Shown here one piece after another: positions 17,983-26,446 of a DNA stretch of 64,000 nucleotides (position 1 is the first letter of the stretch; each line of letters opens with the position of its first letter). The notes below the pieces were generated by a model. The model saw only the letters and a program-made list of their open reading frames with translations, was not told the origin of the DNA and searched no databases. The position numbers and the translations under genes are program-made. The stretch is from Niabella yanshanensis (GTDB taxonomy: Bacteria > Bacteroidota > Bacteroidia > Chitinophagales > Chitinophagaceae). Location: positions 1,922,001 through 1,986,000 of the forward strand of contig NZ_CP139960.1 in NCBI RefSeq assembly GCF_034424215.1, read 5' to 3'.

Positions 17983-19332
17983 TTACTGCTGGTCGTAGGT
18001 GGTATCCCAACTGTGCCCATCATCTCCTTTCTTACCCTCCATTTTGATCATAAAGTTTTTGGCCGGGAAATAAGGCTTCAAATGAATATCAAGGTGTATC
18101 TTATCTTTCTGCTCTGCATCCTGCTCAAAACGCCTGATGCTAAAGTCTTCTATCAGCTTGCCATTGCCCGAAACACCATCCAGGAACTTCACCACCTGCC
18201 CCATCAGCTCCTTACGAATATTTGCGTTGAAATTTTCAAAAGCCCTCCTGTTCAAAAAATCCATCAATACTTTGGCAACATGATCAAAGACCCGCACAAC
18301 AGAATATATCTGCAAGCCGAGATTAGCTCCGTTGAAAAGTGTTTTGGCAGAAAAAGCCATTACCTTTCCGTATTCATTAAACATGGGAACCAGGTTCATC
18401 TTCTCCAATACCGAAACCTCACTTTTTTTTAAGGGAAATTTCACGCCATCCACGCCATTGATCACTCCAAACTTTTTCCCTGCAGCCACCTGGCTTAACA
18501 AGCTCTTATAGATCTTTCCACCCAAAGCCAAAGAGGGAGGAATGAACAAATCGTCTTCTTCATGAATCGCATCATGTTTACCGCGCCCCACCAACCAGTT
18601 ACAACAAACCAAAACGCTGGCTTTATATAGATCACCTCCCGCCAGTCCGCTTGCATCAAAAACTTCCATCACGTCATCAGCTTCATCCAGATTTTCAAAA
18701 TCAGTGATGATCATCACTTTGTTATCACAGGCAAGCTTGGCCCATTTTTCTACAACGGCATTGCCTCCTAGATAGCCCGGCAACAGCAGAAGGCTGTAGT
18801 TATTGCGTAAATCAATCCGGTCAAAATTCATCTTCAGCTCTTCACCGATATGATCAAAAAAACGGGGTACAGTAAGATCAGCCAACTGACTGATATCACA
18901 GTTGATAAACGATATATTACTTAACTGATCGCTCTCTGCATTTTCAAAGAAAAGCGATACGCCTCTATACGATTCTTCAACTGGTTTTATGGACTGTGTA
19001 ACGCCCAGTAGATTCTTTTGTACAATAGCTTGCTGCTCCTCCGCCCTGTCAAAACAATAGCCGAGCTTTTCGTCCATTTCTTCGCATGCATCCAGTAACT
19101 CCTGCCATATTTCCAGGGAGTTTAAAAGTGCCTGCCGATCGTTTTCGTACTCTTTATCCTGTAAGAAAATATCCCGGCGAGCCTTATTCGATGCAACCAG
19201 ATTGCTACATCCTTCTAATATATCTTCTAACCAATCGATACCCCCAGCATGAGTTAGCTGCGCCACCAACCCATCATACACCAGGTTACCGTGCTCAGCC
19301 ATTGAACCATATGCACCGGTTGCTTCCATCAT
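17983..19332 (-). CDS. tssC: T6SS sheath large subunit TssC (set 1)
   Basis: A 449-residue VipB/TssC sheath protein. The conserved core is clear: RNNYSLLLLPGYLGGNAVVE, CNWLVGRGKHD, FIPPSLALGGKIYKSL, and the C-terminal FLNRRAFENFNANIRKEL with DIHLKPYFPAKNF. It forms the contractile sheath together with TssB1. It is about 60 percent identical by eye to TssC2 (57321) in the last 250 residues but has a shorter, different N-terminus, which is the region ClpV reads in classical systems. Gene order here is tssB1, hcp1, tssC1 with 12- and 14-base gaps. Confidence 0.92.
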   Translation of the reverse strand: MMEATGAYGSMAEHGNLVYDGLVAQLTHAGGIDWLEDILEGCSNLVASNKARRDIFLQDKEYENDRQALLNSLEIWQELLDACEEMDEKLGYCFDRAEEQQAIVQKNLLGVTQSIKPVEESYRGVSLFFENAESDQLSNISFINCDISQLADLTVPRFFDHIGEELKMNFDRIDLRNNYSLLLLPGYLGGNAVVEKWAKLACDNKVMIITDFENLDEADDVMEVFDASGLAGGDLYKASVLVCCNWLVGRGKHDAIHEEDDLFIPPSLALGGKIYKSLLSQVAAGKKFGVINGVDGVKFPLKKSEVSVLEKMNLVPMFNEYGKVMAFSAKTLFNGANLGLQIYSVVRVFDHVAKVLMDFLNRRAFENFNANIRKELMGQVVKFLDGVSGNGKLIEDFSIRRFEQDAEQKDKIHLDIHLKPYFPAKNFMIKMEGKKGDDGHSWDTTYDQQ

Positions 19333-19346
19333 GCCTGCATCAGTTT

Positions 19347-19847
19347 TTAATCATTGGGGTTAAAAGAGCTGATACCTGAGGATGAGCCCGAAGACGAAGA
19401 AGAGGATGATGAAGAACCGGAACTCTCTGAAGCGCCTGTCCAGGTCTTAACCAATGTAGCTTCGGCCCCACCTCCGTCAATCGTAATCTCCCTGCAGGAT
19501 ATCCTGAAATCTATTTTCATAAAGGAGTCATTAAATGCATCGAAGATCTCTTTGAAGTAAATACAGTAAGCACCTTTAAACTCCACAGAGCGCACCTGTC
19601 TTCCATGCCTGTCGAAAAAATACGCGCCTCCGTCTGTCATTCTTTCATGGGAAAGCATCCATTGGATTACGGTAACATCTGAAGTAGATGATTCAACAGT
19701 CAAGTTAATAAAACCGCCATCAGGTGCGCCATTGGGCTGCCCGAAGCGATCAACAGGCTGGAAAAATTCGTAGGTCATATTAATGATCCGCCAGGTAGGT
19801 CCGCCTTCCCCTGCAGCCCCTAATTGTAATGATCCGGATATCGCCAT
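19347..19847 (-). CDS. tssD: Hcp/TssD tube protein with Ser-rich tail (set 1)
   Basis: A 166-residue TssD-type Hcp. The core (residues 1-137) keeps the TssD pattern (EFFQPVDRFGQPNGAPDGGF, VIQWMLSHER, FKGAYCIYFKEIF) but lacks the QETDATGRP motif of hcp2 and hcp3. The last 29 residues are a Ser/Gly tail containing nine serines in a row, absent from the other two Hcp. The gene is placed between tssB1 and tssC1, so it is likely the tube protein of set 1. The tail may dangle from the ring edge or carry a partner; this is inference. Confidence 0.8.
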   Translation of the reverse strand: MAISGSLQLGAAGEGGPTWRIINMTYEFFQPVDRFGQPNGAPDGGFINLTVESSTSDVTVIQWMLSHERMTDGGAYFFDRHGRQVRSVEFKGAYCIYFKEIFDAFNDSFMKIDFRISCREITIDGGGAEATLVKTWTGASESSGSSSSSSSSSGSSSGISSFNPND

Positions 19848-19859
19848 TATACTATATTT

Positions 19860-20279
19860 TTATTTTTTAAGATCTTCCATCATCGCCTTTAGCATGGTTT
19901 CAAAAGCTTTTCGTTTATTCTTGTCAGTCAATACATCCCTGAGAGGTTGATTTGTTTTTAATTGCCGGGCCAACTTCAAATAGATCTTCTTTTTTTCCAG
20001 TTGATGGGTTAAGAACCGGCTTTGCCGGGTGATACTGCTGCAACTAAAATCATCAATCGTTTTAAATCTCAGCTCTTCTGAACGGGCAAGGCCTTCGGGA
20101 TCCTCAAACCTGAAATGGAGCCTGGGCTGGTAGTAATTAAAAACCTGTTCAATCGTTTGTAAACCATGCACTACTTCCGGCTTCATTACTTCTTCTACCG
20201 TAAGCTTCTTAGCGATCAGGGTTCTGTTGGCTGATATATGATTTAATGTTTCACCCAAATTTCCATTTGCATCACTCAT
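19860..20279 (-). CDS. tssB: T6SS sheath small subunit TssB (set 1)
   Basis: A 139-residue VipA/TssB protein. Motifs shared with TssB2: ANRTLIAKKLTVEEVMKPEV followed by VHGLQTIEQVFNYYQPRL, FKTIDDFSCSSITRQSRFL, and the C-terminal QLKTNQPLRDVL. It is 12 residues shorter than TssB2 at the N-terminus. It pairs with TssC1 to build the contractile sheath. Confidence 0.9.
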   Translation of the reverse strand: MSDANGNLGETLNHISANRTLIAKKLTVEEVMKPEVVHGLQTIEQVFNYYQPRLHFRFEDPEGLARSEELRFKTIDDFSCSSITRQSRFLTHQLEKKKIYLKLARQLKTNQPLRDVLTDKNKRKAFETMLKAMMEDLKK

Positions 20280-20321
20280 GATTTGATATGTTTTAATGTC
20301 ACGATCCTAACGATCCCTTTT

Positions 20322-20981
20322 TCAATAACTGGAGGGCATTGAAAGAATAGCCGTACCTACCGTTACATAATCGGCTGCACCAGATGCCTTCAATCGCTCC
20401 ATCGCCTGGTGAATACATTGAGTTGGCCGCACTTCCAATGGATGCCAGGTGTAAGGGTCGCGGATCGTTATCTCCACCTGGATCATACGTATCCGGTCCC
20501 GGCCTACTTCCCTTAAGTAGTAGGCCCGGTCGTCTGTTTCCCTGTTGTCATAAGGATTATAATCTCCGATCAATCGCCAATGTACTTCATCTATATTGCC
20601 ATTTGAATTCACCCAATCATCCGAGTCATAATCCTGTTGCCTTATAGGAGGCGGCTGCCCATCATCCACACCCCTCCCTATAATACTACCAGAGTCCCAG
20701 CGATGATTAGCGCGCATCTGTGCATGGATCATGCTGAACACCCTTTCCCTGATACGGGGATTCGCATCAAACAAGCCCCTTACATTCTCAATATAATCAA
20801 CGCCATTACCGTAACGGTAATGATACAGATGACTTTTTGCATTAGCTTGTGGCGAGACATAGGTCCAGTGAAATATGATATGATCATAAACGATCTGATC
20901 CGTTGCCGCAAAACAGATGGCTGCAGCCTGCGTTCTGGCAATCAACCAGGAAGTGTCTAGTATGATATCATCTTCATCCAT
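20322..20981 (-). CDS. Unknown protein in T6SS set 1 operon
   Basis: A 219-residue acidic soluble protein with no signal peptide and no family I recognise. Visible traits are an N-terminal aromatic region (VYDHIIFHWTYVSPQ), a mid-section rich in Asp and Arg (RQQDYDSDDWVNSNGN), and a hydrophobic small-residue C-terminus (GAADYVTVGTAIL). It sits between the 671-residue hydrolase-like gene and tssB1 with gaps of 25 and 42 bases, so it is almost surely co-transcribed. It could be a cargo, an adaptor or an immunity protein; there is no evidence to choose. Confidence 0.55.
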   Translation of the reverse strand: MDEDDIILDTSWLIARTQAAAICFAATDQIVYDHIIFHWTYVSPQANAKSHLYHYRYGNGVDYIENVRGLFDANPRIRERVFSMIHAQMRANHRWDSGSIIGRGVDDGQPPPIRQQDYDSDDWVNSNGNIDEVHWRLIGDYNPYDNRETDDRAYYLREVGRDRIRMIQVEITIRDPYTWHPLEVRPTQCIHQAMERLKASGAADYVTVGTAILSMPSSY

Positions 20982-21006
20982 TGAAAAACTTAATTATTAA
21001 TAACCT

Positions 21007-23022
21007 TTAAGCGCCCTGCTCCTCTTCCTCTAATACTTTTGCCGGTTGAACATTTGCACTCGTCGTACCGTTTCCCTGGTATTCATTTTTTTCGAGATTG
21101 CAAACATTGGTATAGCCGGCATTTTGCATATAATCCAAATAGCCGGTTTCTTTATCGATCGTATTGAGAATAATGCCATAGGGCTTCTTTAACATCAGGT
21201 TATGCGCATTATATATAAAGTAGAGGCTGTTGGCATCCTTGTGTACGGGATAGTCATTCTTATTCAAAAAACCTTTGATTCGGCTAAGCTCCGTATCAAA
21301 ATTGCGCAATGATTTCTTTAATCCAGGCTCGTCATCCGTGCCCTCGTCAAAATCAAACCCCGCCTTTACATTTCCCAGTAGATCTTTTAAAGGCGCCATG
21401 GCTGCGTCGCTTGTCAGCTTTTTTAAAAAACCTGTAATACCATCTAATGGGATATAGTTCAGCAGCGTACCGTAAAATTTCTTTTTCGAAGGCATCATCG
21501 GCAAGAGCATGGCTGCAATAGCCGCTCCGATCTTCGCTTTCGCTTCTGCACTAAGCGATTCACTGATCTCCAGATCACCCGATTTTGTCGCTGTCCCGAT
21601 ATTGCTTTTACAGGTACTGATCATGGTGGTAGCCTGGTCATATTGATGAACATCGGAACTTTGTTGTACCACATGTGTCGCTTCGTGTCCGGCCCGATCG
21701 CCCTGTGCGGCGCTTTCCGTTGCGGCGCGCTCCTGCTCTTCAGCTTTCTTTGCCATTTCAGCTGCTTTTTCTATATAGGGATCAACAGGAAGTATTTTGG
21801 TAGTAAGAACTGCAGGCTGCAATACTTTCTTTACTTCAGCCTTCTCCATTATTTTATCAAAAAGCTGGTTGGTTGTTTCGCTGTCAAAAGCAAATAATCT
21901 CAGCATGCCGGTGAGCTGATCCACCAGCGGGCATAAAAAATTGAATAGTTTCCCCAAACCGATGCGGCTGGTATCCAGGCTGGTACCACTATGCACTTTT
22001 TTCAATTCATCAATAAATTTCTCCAACCGGTCTACCGATTTGCCCGGCACTGAATCGAAGCCATTTAACATTTGATCGAACTTTGGCAGATCCGGCGGCC
22101 TCACTAACCCGGGGAAGGCATCCAGGATACTTTTGACAGCATTAATGCATTCTTCCACCAGTCCCTGCACATCGTCTTTACACTGTGTAAGCTTGTTTAT
22201 ATTGCCCTCATTATCGTGGCTGGTACCAAATCCCTTAATACTTAAAAGCCTCCCCAGCGTAGCTATCAATTGCGCTTTTATTTTCCCTGTAAAAATGGAA
22301 AGCAGGTTCGAATTACTTTCGGCGATCATCTTCAGCAACTGATCATTGGGTTCAAAAAAGGCAATGGCCTGCTGTGTTAAATCGTAGGCATTACCGAAGG
22401 AGTAGGATTTCCCTTTTCCTTTAAAAGCATCGGCCTCATTGAAACTATGCCTGTTTTTGTACAAAGGTGTTCCCACATATATTACAGACTGTACCCACCA
22501 TTTTTCCTTAAAATCACTTTCTTTCACCAGTTCCTTAATACATTCATTCGCCACATTGCCCCCCTGCCCTATACCTGCAAAATGAAAGCAGGCTGTATAA
22601 TTTTTCCAGGCAGCAACTTTGCCCTTAATCTCGTTTAATAATTTTTTGCCCTCCTGCGCTCTGCCTTCAGCGTCATCGGCCTCAAAGTCGAACACCAGCG
22701 TTTCATTATCATTATTGAGTTTGTTGACCAGTTCCTCTTTCATCTTTTTCATATACTGGTCCCATCCACTATAATCTTCGAAATAATTATACTCTTTATC
22801 GCATTTTTTCTCCGGATCTTTTTCTTCTTTAAAAAATAAATTGAGGCCGGGGATCGAACTGGCGGCATCCTGTACCTTGTCTGCCACACCCTGTACTTTA
22901 TCAGCGATACCGCCAATCATGCTATCGGCACCCATAGCGCCTGCCGGCTTGTACCTTACCAGTACCAGCATCTGCTTTTTTTCATTGATCTGAAAGTCTC
23001 TTTGTGTCTGGCTGCCAGCCAT
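21007..23022 (-). CDS. Large hydrolase-fold T6SS-associated protein, candidate cargo
   Basis: A 671-residue soluble protein, directly after the PAAR gene (11 bases). Residues 80-230 look like an alpha/beta hydrolase of the lipase type: the strand-turn-helix HFAGIGQGGNVANECIKEL and the strand SVIYVGTPLYKN. However, the nucleophile position of G-x-S-x-G is Gly152 (GIGQG), so it is probably not a standard Ser lipase. The rest is helical, with a charged coiled section (residues 415-445), an HEATHVVQQ segment (446-454) and a C-terminal domain with YNAHNLML. The N-terminus (QMLVLVRYKPAG) has no export signal, as expected for a T6SS substrate loaded on VgrG-PAAR. Role inferred from position. Confidence 0.55.
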   Translation of the reverse strand: MAGSQTQRDFQINEKKQMLVLVRYKPAGAMGADSMIGGIADKVQGVADKVQDAASSIPGLNLFFKEEKDPEKKCDKEYNYFEDYSGWDQYMKKMKEELVNKLNNDNETLVFDFEADDAEGRAQEGKKLLNEIKGKVAAWKNYTACFHFAGIGQGGNVANECIKELVKESDFKEKWWVQSVIYVGTPLYKNRHSFNEADAFKGKGKSYSFGNAYDLTQQAIAFFEPNDQLLKMIAESNSNLLSIFTGKIKAQLIATLGRLLSIKGFGTSHDNEGNINKLTQCKDDVQGLVEECINAVKSILDAFPGLVRPPDLPKFDQMLNGFDSVPGKSVDRLEKFIDELKKVHSGTSLDTSRIGLGKLFNFLCPLVDQLTGMLRLFAFDSETTNQLFDKIMEKAEVKKVLQPAVLTTKILPVDPYIEKAAEMAKKAEEQERAATESAAQGDRAGHEATHVVQQSSDVHQYDQATTMISTCKSNIGTATKSGDLEISESLSAEAKAKIGAAIAAMLLPMMPSKKKFYGTLLNYIPLDGITGFLKKLTSDAAMAPLKDLLGNVKAGFDFDEGTDDEPGLKKSLRNFDTELSRIKGFLNKNDYPVHKDANSLYFIYNAHNLMLKKPYGIILNTIDKETGYLDYMQNAGYTNVCNLEKNEYQGNGTTSANVQPAKVLEEEEQGA

Positions 23023-23033
23023 GTCCTGTTATT

Positions 23034-23660
23034 TTAATTAAGAAAAGTTACCCTGCAATCGGCTTCGGTGTAGCCTGAAAGATTCTGCGTTTCGCCATTA
23101 CCATTGGTTTTGCCTTCGTGCAACTGATCATCATTGGTTCTGATCTCGTATTTCACATCTTTCATTGGTTTATTGGCTTCATCTACAAGGGTAAATTTTG
23201 CCTGGAAATCTTCTTTATCTGTTTTTTCGGCTGTATCCTCTCCCTCTTTGGCCGCTTTTTTTAATGCCTCCTGGTTCGCCACTTTTTTGGCCTGCATAGC
23301 GCCTACTCCTTTGGGCACACCCCCTCCGCCTCCTACGCTACCACCACCTCCGCCACCACCACTGCCGGCATCGCCTATCAATACGGTAAAACAGCCTAAA
23401 ACAATACTGCCTCCATGAGCTGTCATGTCTCCCATGCGCGCAGCAGGCATCCCGCCTATCAATACCGTTCCGCTCCCCATCGTTATGGCATCGGGAGGCC
23501 CTGTGCAGGTACACATCGTTCCGGAAGTAGCTGCCGGGGCGCCCTGAATCAACACTGTAGGAACACCCGCAGGTAATACGGGTCCTCCTACGTGAGGTAC
23601 CAGTCCGTTTACCAAAGGGCAAACATGCATATCGCCTACTCTTGCTGCCGGTTGTCCCAT
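23034..23660 (-). CDS. PAAR-repeat spike-tip protein with transthyretin-like C-terminus
   Basis: A 208-residue protein. Residues 1-97 are PAAR/PAAR-like repeats (AARVGDMHVCPL, VLIGGMPAARMGDMTAHGGS), which form the conical tip on VgrG1. Residues 98-115 are a Gly-rich linker, and residues 150-208 are a transthyretin-like beta-sandwich (FTLVDEANKPMKDVKYEIRT). In other PAAR proteins such TTR extensions serve as docking surfaces for effectors. It is encoded between the DUF4123 adaptor and the 671-residue protein, which suggests that the latter is loaded through this module. Confidence 0.82.
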   Translation of the reverse strand: MGQPAARVGDMHVCPLVNGLVPHVGGPVLPAGVPTVLIQGAPAATSGTMCTCTGPPDAITMGSGTVLIGGMPAARMGDMTAHGGSIVLGCFTVLIGDAGSGGGGGGGSVGGGGGVPKGVGAMQAKKVANQEALKKAAKEGEDTAEKTDKEDFQAKFTLVDEANKPMKDVKYEIRTNDDQLHEGKTNGNGETQNLSGYTEADCRVTFLN

Positions 23661-23669
23661 ATACTTTTT

Positions 23670-24293
23670 TTAATCTATAAAGAATCTTCTCCTTTTTGGT
23701 GGTTGACTGATTGAATCGGCTGACGGTGCTTCTGCCTCCGGCCCGGGCATCAGCTCCGGATTCTCACCAGCAACTGTAGCGGGTTTTCTATCCGGATCTG
23801 TTAAAGATGCCGTGGTTAAAACCTCTGTTTTCAAAACAGGTACAGCTGCCGGTTTATTAAACCTGGCCAGTTGCCATCTATCCAGCCATTCCCCGTTCTC
23901 CTGTTCAGTATAAACAGCTTTGAAAAATTCAAAAAAGCTGACCCGTTCTTTCTCGTCCCATACCGGCAAATGCTTTATTAAAACACGCGCATCCCATATC
24001 CTTACATAAACCGTTTTATTCCCCGTTTTCTTATACATATAATAGTGCAGGAACCGGCAAACCTCTTCTTTGGTTTCATGGGTTTCAAAAAGAATGCAAT
24101 GATCTAATTGGATAAACGGATCTTTCCTCAATTGATAGAAATTATCGCTGACCTCAAAAAGATAGGGCGCCGCATCCCAGATATCCTGGTCATCGGTTCC
24201 TGTAAATAAAGAAATATAACCAGGATACTTTTGTATCAGTTTAACGAGCGTATACTCTTCGTTCAGGGCCGTATCGTAGCATAGGTATACCAT
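23670..24293 (-). CDS. DUF4123 T6SS effector adaptor
   Basis: A 207-residue protein. Residues 1-140 fit DUF4123: the motif SLFTGTDDQDIWDAAPYLFE, then LLRK-type DPFIQLDHCI, HETKEEVCRFLHYYMYKK and VYVRIWDARVL. DUF4123 proteins chaperone an effector onto VgrG or PAAR and are not secreted. Residues 145-200 are a Pro/Ala-rich linker, and the protein ends in PPKRRRFFID, a tail also seen at the end of both TssK proteins (see findings). Its start overlaps the vgrG1 stop by one base. Confidence 0.78.
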   Translation of the reverse strand: MVYLCYDTALNEEYTLVKLIQKYPGYISLFTGTDDQDIWDAAPYLFEVSDNFYQLRKDPFIQLDHCILFETHETKEEVCRFLHYYMYKKTGNKTVYVRIWDARVLIKHLPVWDEKERVSFFEFFKAVYTEQENGEWLDRWQLARFNKPAAVPVLKTEVLTTASLTDPDRKPATVAGENPELMPGPEAEAPSADSISQPPKRRRFFID

Positions 24294-26215
24294 TAATTAA
24301 TTTTTACCAATCCTCCCTGCAAACTGGCAATGCCACTTCCGTTCAAATCTAGCTTGGCGCCCTTGATTTCTGTCATAGAACCTTCGGCAGCCATCTTTGC
24401 CGATGCTTTCATCTTAATGTTTACACCGGCAGTTTCAGCATCTCCCACGGCATCTATCTTAACATTCCCATCTGCCTTGCAATTGATATTTCCATCGGCC
24501 TTCAGGTTAATATCCTTTTTGGCTTCTATGCTGATAGAGCCGGAGGACTTGATCGTCATGTCGTCTTCCGAATAGATATACATTTGCTTTTTTGCTGCAT
24601 CGAACGTAATATTTAATATCGCCTTTCCTCCTTCCTGACAATAGAAGCTGGCATTCTTTTCTTTATAATCCAGGATCATGGCATAGTGATTTTCCCCATC
24701 CTCCCCAGATACGATCTTAATTGATCTTCCTTCTTTACTCTCGGTCAATCGTATGAGATTTTTACCCCTGCTTTTCGAATTACCGCCATCGCTTATGGAA
24801 AGCGTTCCTTCTTCATCATCTATTAAAAGGCTTCTGCCTGTTCTGGAGCCGATCATTTTGATATGATTGCCTCCCTCAGCAATACCTGACTGGTTTTTAT
24901 CCGTATAAACCGAACCATTCACAAAAGGCGTCTCCACATTACCGTCCCAAAAATCTACCATCACCTCATCATCTTTTTCGGGTATAAAACGGAAACCTTT
25001 ACCATTGCCTGCATGAGGCGCTAAAACGCTGATCCAGGGCGATTTTTCGTCGTCTGCCATCCAGGGAAATTTCACTTTTACCCGGGCCAGGCCGGCATCG
25101 TCTTCGTTATCCGTAACAATGGCGGCCTGGGCAGTAGCTTTAGGCACGAGCAACGGATTGGTATAAGGGGGCACCGGTACTTCCAGGGGCACCGCGGTAA
25201 AACGATTTACATAATTGCTGGCATTGGTGGCTGTATGTTGCACCTGGGTAAGCAGGTAACTTTTACCGGCCGTATCCTGCGCATCTTTGATTTTGATAAT
25301 CTTACCAATACCTAATTTCGTATCGCGGGTATTACCTGTAATATATACCGAGGAGGCCAGGATCGCCTGTTGCTCCAGTTTAAATTTATCATTTACCGCC
25401 TCCTGCGAAAAACCCGAGGGAATGAACATATTCCGGGGAGCATCTTCAATGGCCTTGCCACCCGACTCCTCTGCTGCTTTTATGGCAGGGTTATCCGGCG
25501 CCTGCTCTTTGGTAGTAGCTTCAATAACCGAGCTCTTAAAAATATCGGTGCTCGCTATACCTTTCGGGCTTTTAACAACCTGGGCTCTTATATTCAGGTT
25601 ATTGACGTCGGCAGGAACATTTAATTGTATGGCATTCCCTTCCGGCTTTTTCCCAAACTGGAGTTTTTCGCCATCATAAAACATCCATTCGCCAAAACGG
25701 GTGGCTAAGGAAGACAGGAAACCAAAAGCTGTTTGATCATACTGTACCGTATAATGCAGCTCTTTTCCATTTTGGGGATTTTTGTTAATACTCTTTTTAA
25801 GAGATGAGTTTTGAAATACTGCATCAATAATAGCATCCAGCTTTTTTTTATAAAAAGAGTGATACTGTGTCAATTCATTTACCTTACAAAATAATCCGCA
25901 ACCATCAATCCTGAATTCATAAAAATGCTCATCTGCGAGGGAAGAATGCACTTCAAGAATAATACCTTTAAATTGATAATTAACCGTATCTCCATCCTTA
26001 AAGCTCAACTGCACCTCCTTACCCAGGACTTCTTTCTTAAAATTAATGATGGAATTAAGCGTTCCCTCATCATTAGCAGGCCTGATGGAAAATGAAAAGC
26101 TGTTCACATTGATCAGCGACTCGCTTAACATTAAGTTGGAGAAAACAACGGGGTTGTTACTGTTATAATCCTGTATGATGATCTCTGTTTTTGCGAGTAT
26201 TGAGTTTTCAGGCAT
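24293..26215 (-). CDS. tssI: VgrG spike protein (set 1)
   Basis: A 640-residue VgrG. The gp27-like part covers residues 1-340 (QYHSFYKKKLDAIIDAVFQN, FLSSLATRFGEWMFYDGEKL). The OB fold follows (AIVTDNEDDAGLARVKVKFP, ISVLAPHAGNGKGFRFIPE), then the gp5-like beta-helix with short repeats (IKSSGSISIEAKKDINLKAD). There is no C-terminal enzymatic extension, so cargo is delivered through the PAAR and DUF4123 proteins encoded just after it. It is the first gene of the leftward set 1 operon. Confidence 0.92.
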   Translation of the reverse strand: MPENSILAKTEIIIQDYNSNNPVVFSNLMLSESLINVNSFSFSIRPANDEGTLNSIINFKKEVLGKEVQLSFKDGDTVNYQFKGIILEVHSSLADEHFYEFRIDGCGLFCKVNELTQYHSFYKKKLDAIIDAVFQNSSLKKSINKNPQNGKELHYTVQYDQTAFGFLSSLATRFGEWMFYDGEKLQFGKKPEGNAIQLNVPADVNNLNIRAQVVKSPKGIASTDIFKSSVIEATTKEQAPDNPAIKAAEESGGKAIEDAPRNMFIPSGFSQEAVNDKFKLEQQAILASSVYITGNTRDTKLGIGKIIKIKDAQDTAGKSYLLTQVQHTATNASNYVNRFTAVPLEVPVPPYTNPLLVPKATAQAAIVTDNEDDAGLARVKVKFPWMADDEKSPWISVLAPHAGNGKGFRFIPEKDDEVMVDFWDGNVETPFVNGSVYTDKNQSGIAEGGNHIKMIGSRTGRSLLIDDEEGTLSISDGGNSKSRGKNLIRLTESKEGRSIKIVSGEDGENHYAMILDYKEKNASFYCQEGGKAILNITFDAAKKQMYIYSEDDMTIKSSGSISIEAKKDINLKADGNINCKADGNVKIDAVGDAETAGVNIKMKASAKMAAEGSMTEIKGAKLDLNGSGIASLQGGLVKIN

Positions 26216-26339
26216 CTGGCATCTTTTTAAGCTTCTTTAAACTAGTACAGAGGGGAAACCAATGTAAGTTTTGAATGAAAAGTTGAAACGGGTTAACTGC
26301 TTCGCATTGTAAATTTAGAATATTAAAATGCGTTGCTCT

Positions 26340-26357
26340 ATCACTATTTTTAGTGAT
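26340..26357. promoter_or_regulatory. Palindromic operator-like site between divergent T6SS operons
   Basis: A perfect 7-bp inverted repeat, ATCACTA-TTTT-TAGTGAT, near the middle of the 231-base divergent region between vgrG1 and tssG1. The shape fits a dimeric regulator site. No regulator gene is encoded in the T6SS region. Confidence 0.45.
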
Positions 26358-26379
26358 GCGCCCTTTTAAAGGTTTGACA

Positions 26380-26387
26380 TAATTTTG
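26380..26387 (+). promoter_or_regulatory. Possible -7 box of the tssG1 operon
   Basis: TAATTTTG matches TAnnTTTG, 60 bases before the tssG1 start. A -33 element at standard spacing was not found, so confidence is limited. Confidence 0.35.
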
Positions 26388-26446
26388 AATGAAACTAAAT
26401 CATGGAGCGCTCGTTGAACTAAAAGATCAGCATACCAGGTATCATT

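Noticed and set aside
19354-19560. Acidic ORF on the + strand opposite hcp1.
   Set aside because: Its Asp/Glu run is the complement of the Ser-rich tail codons of hcp1; it is a shadow frame with no family support.
21649-21690. HEATHVVQQ in the 671-residue protein as a DUF4157-type metalloprotease site.
   Set aside because: The segment follows a charged coiled stretch and lacks the conserved region normally found before the motif; a chance match within a helix is more likely, so no protease was called.
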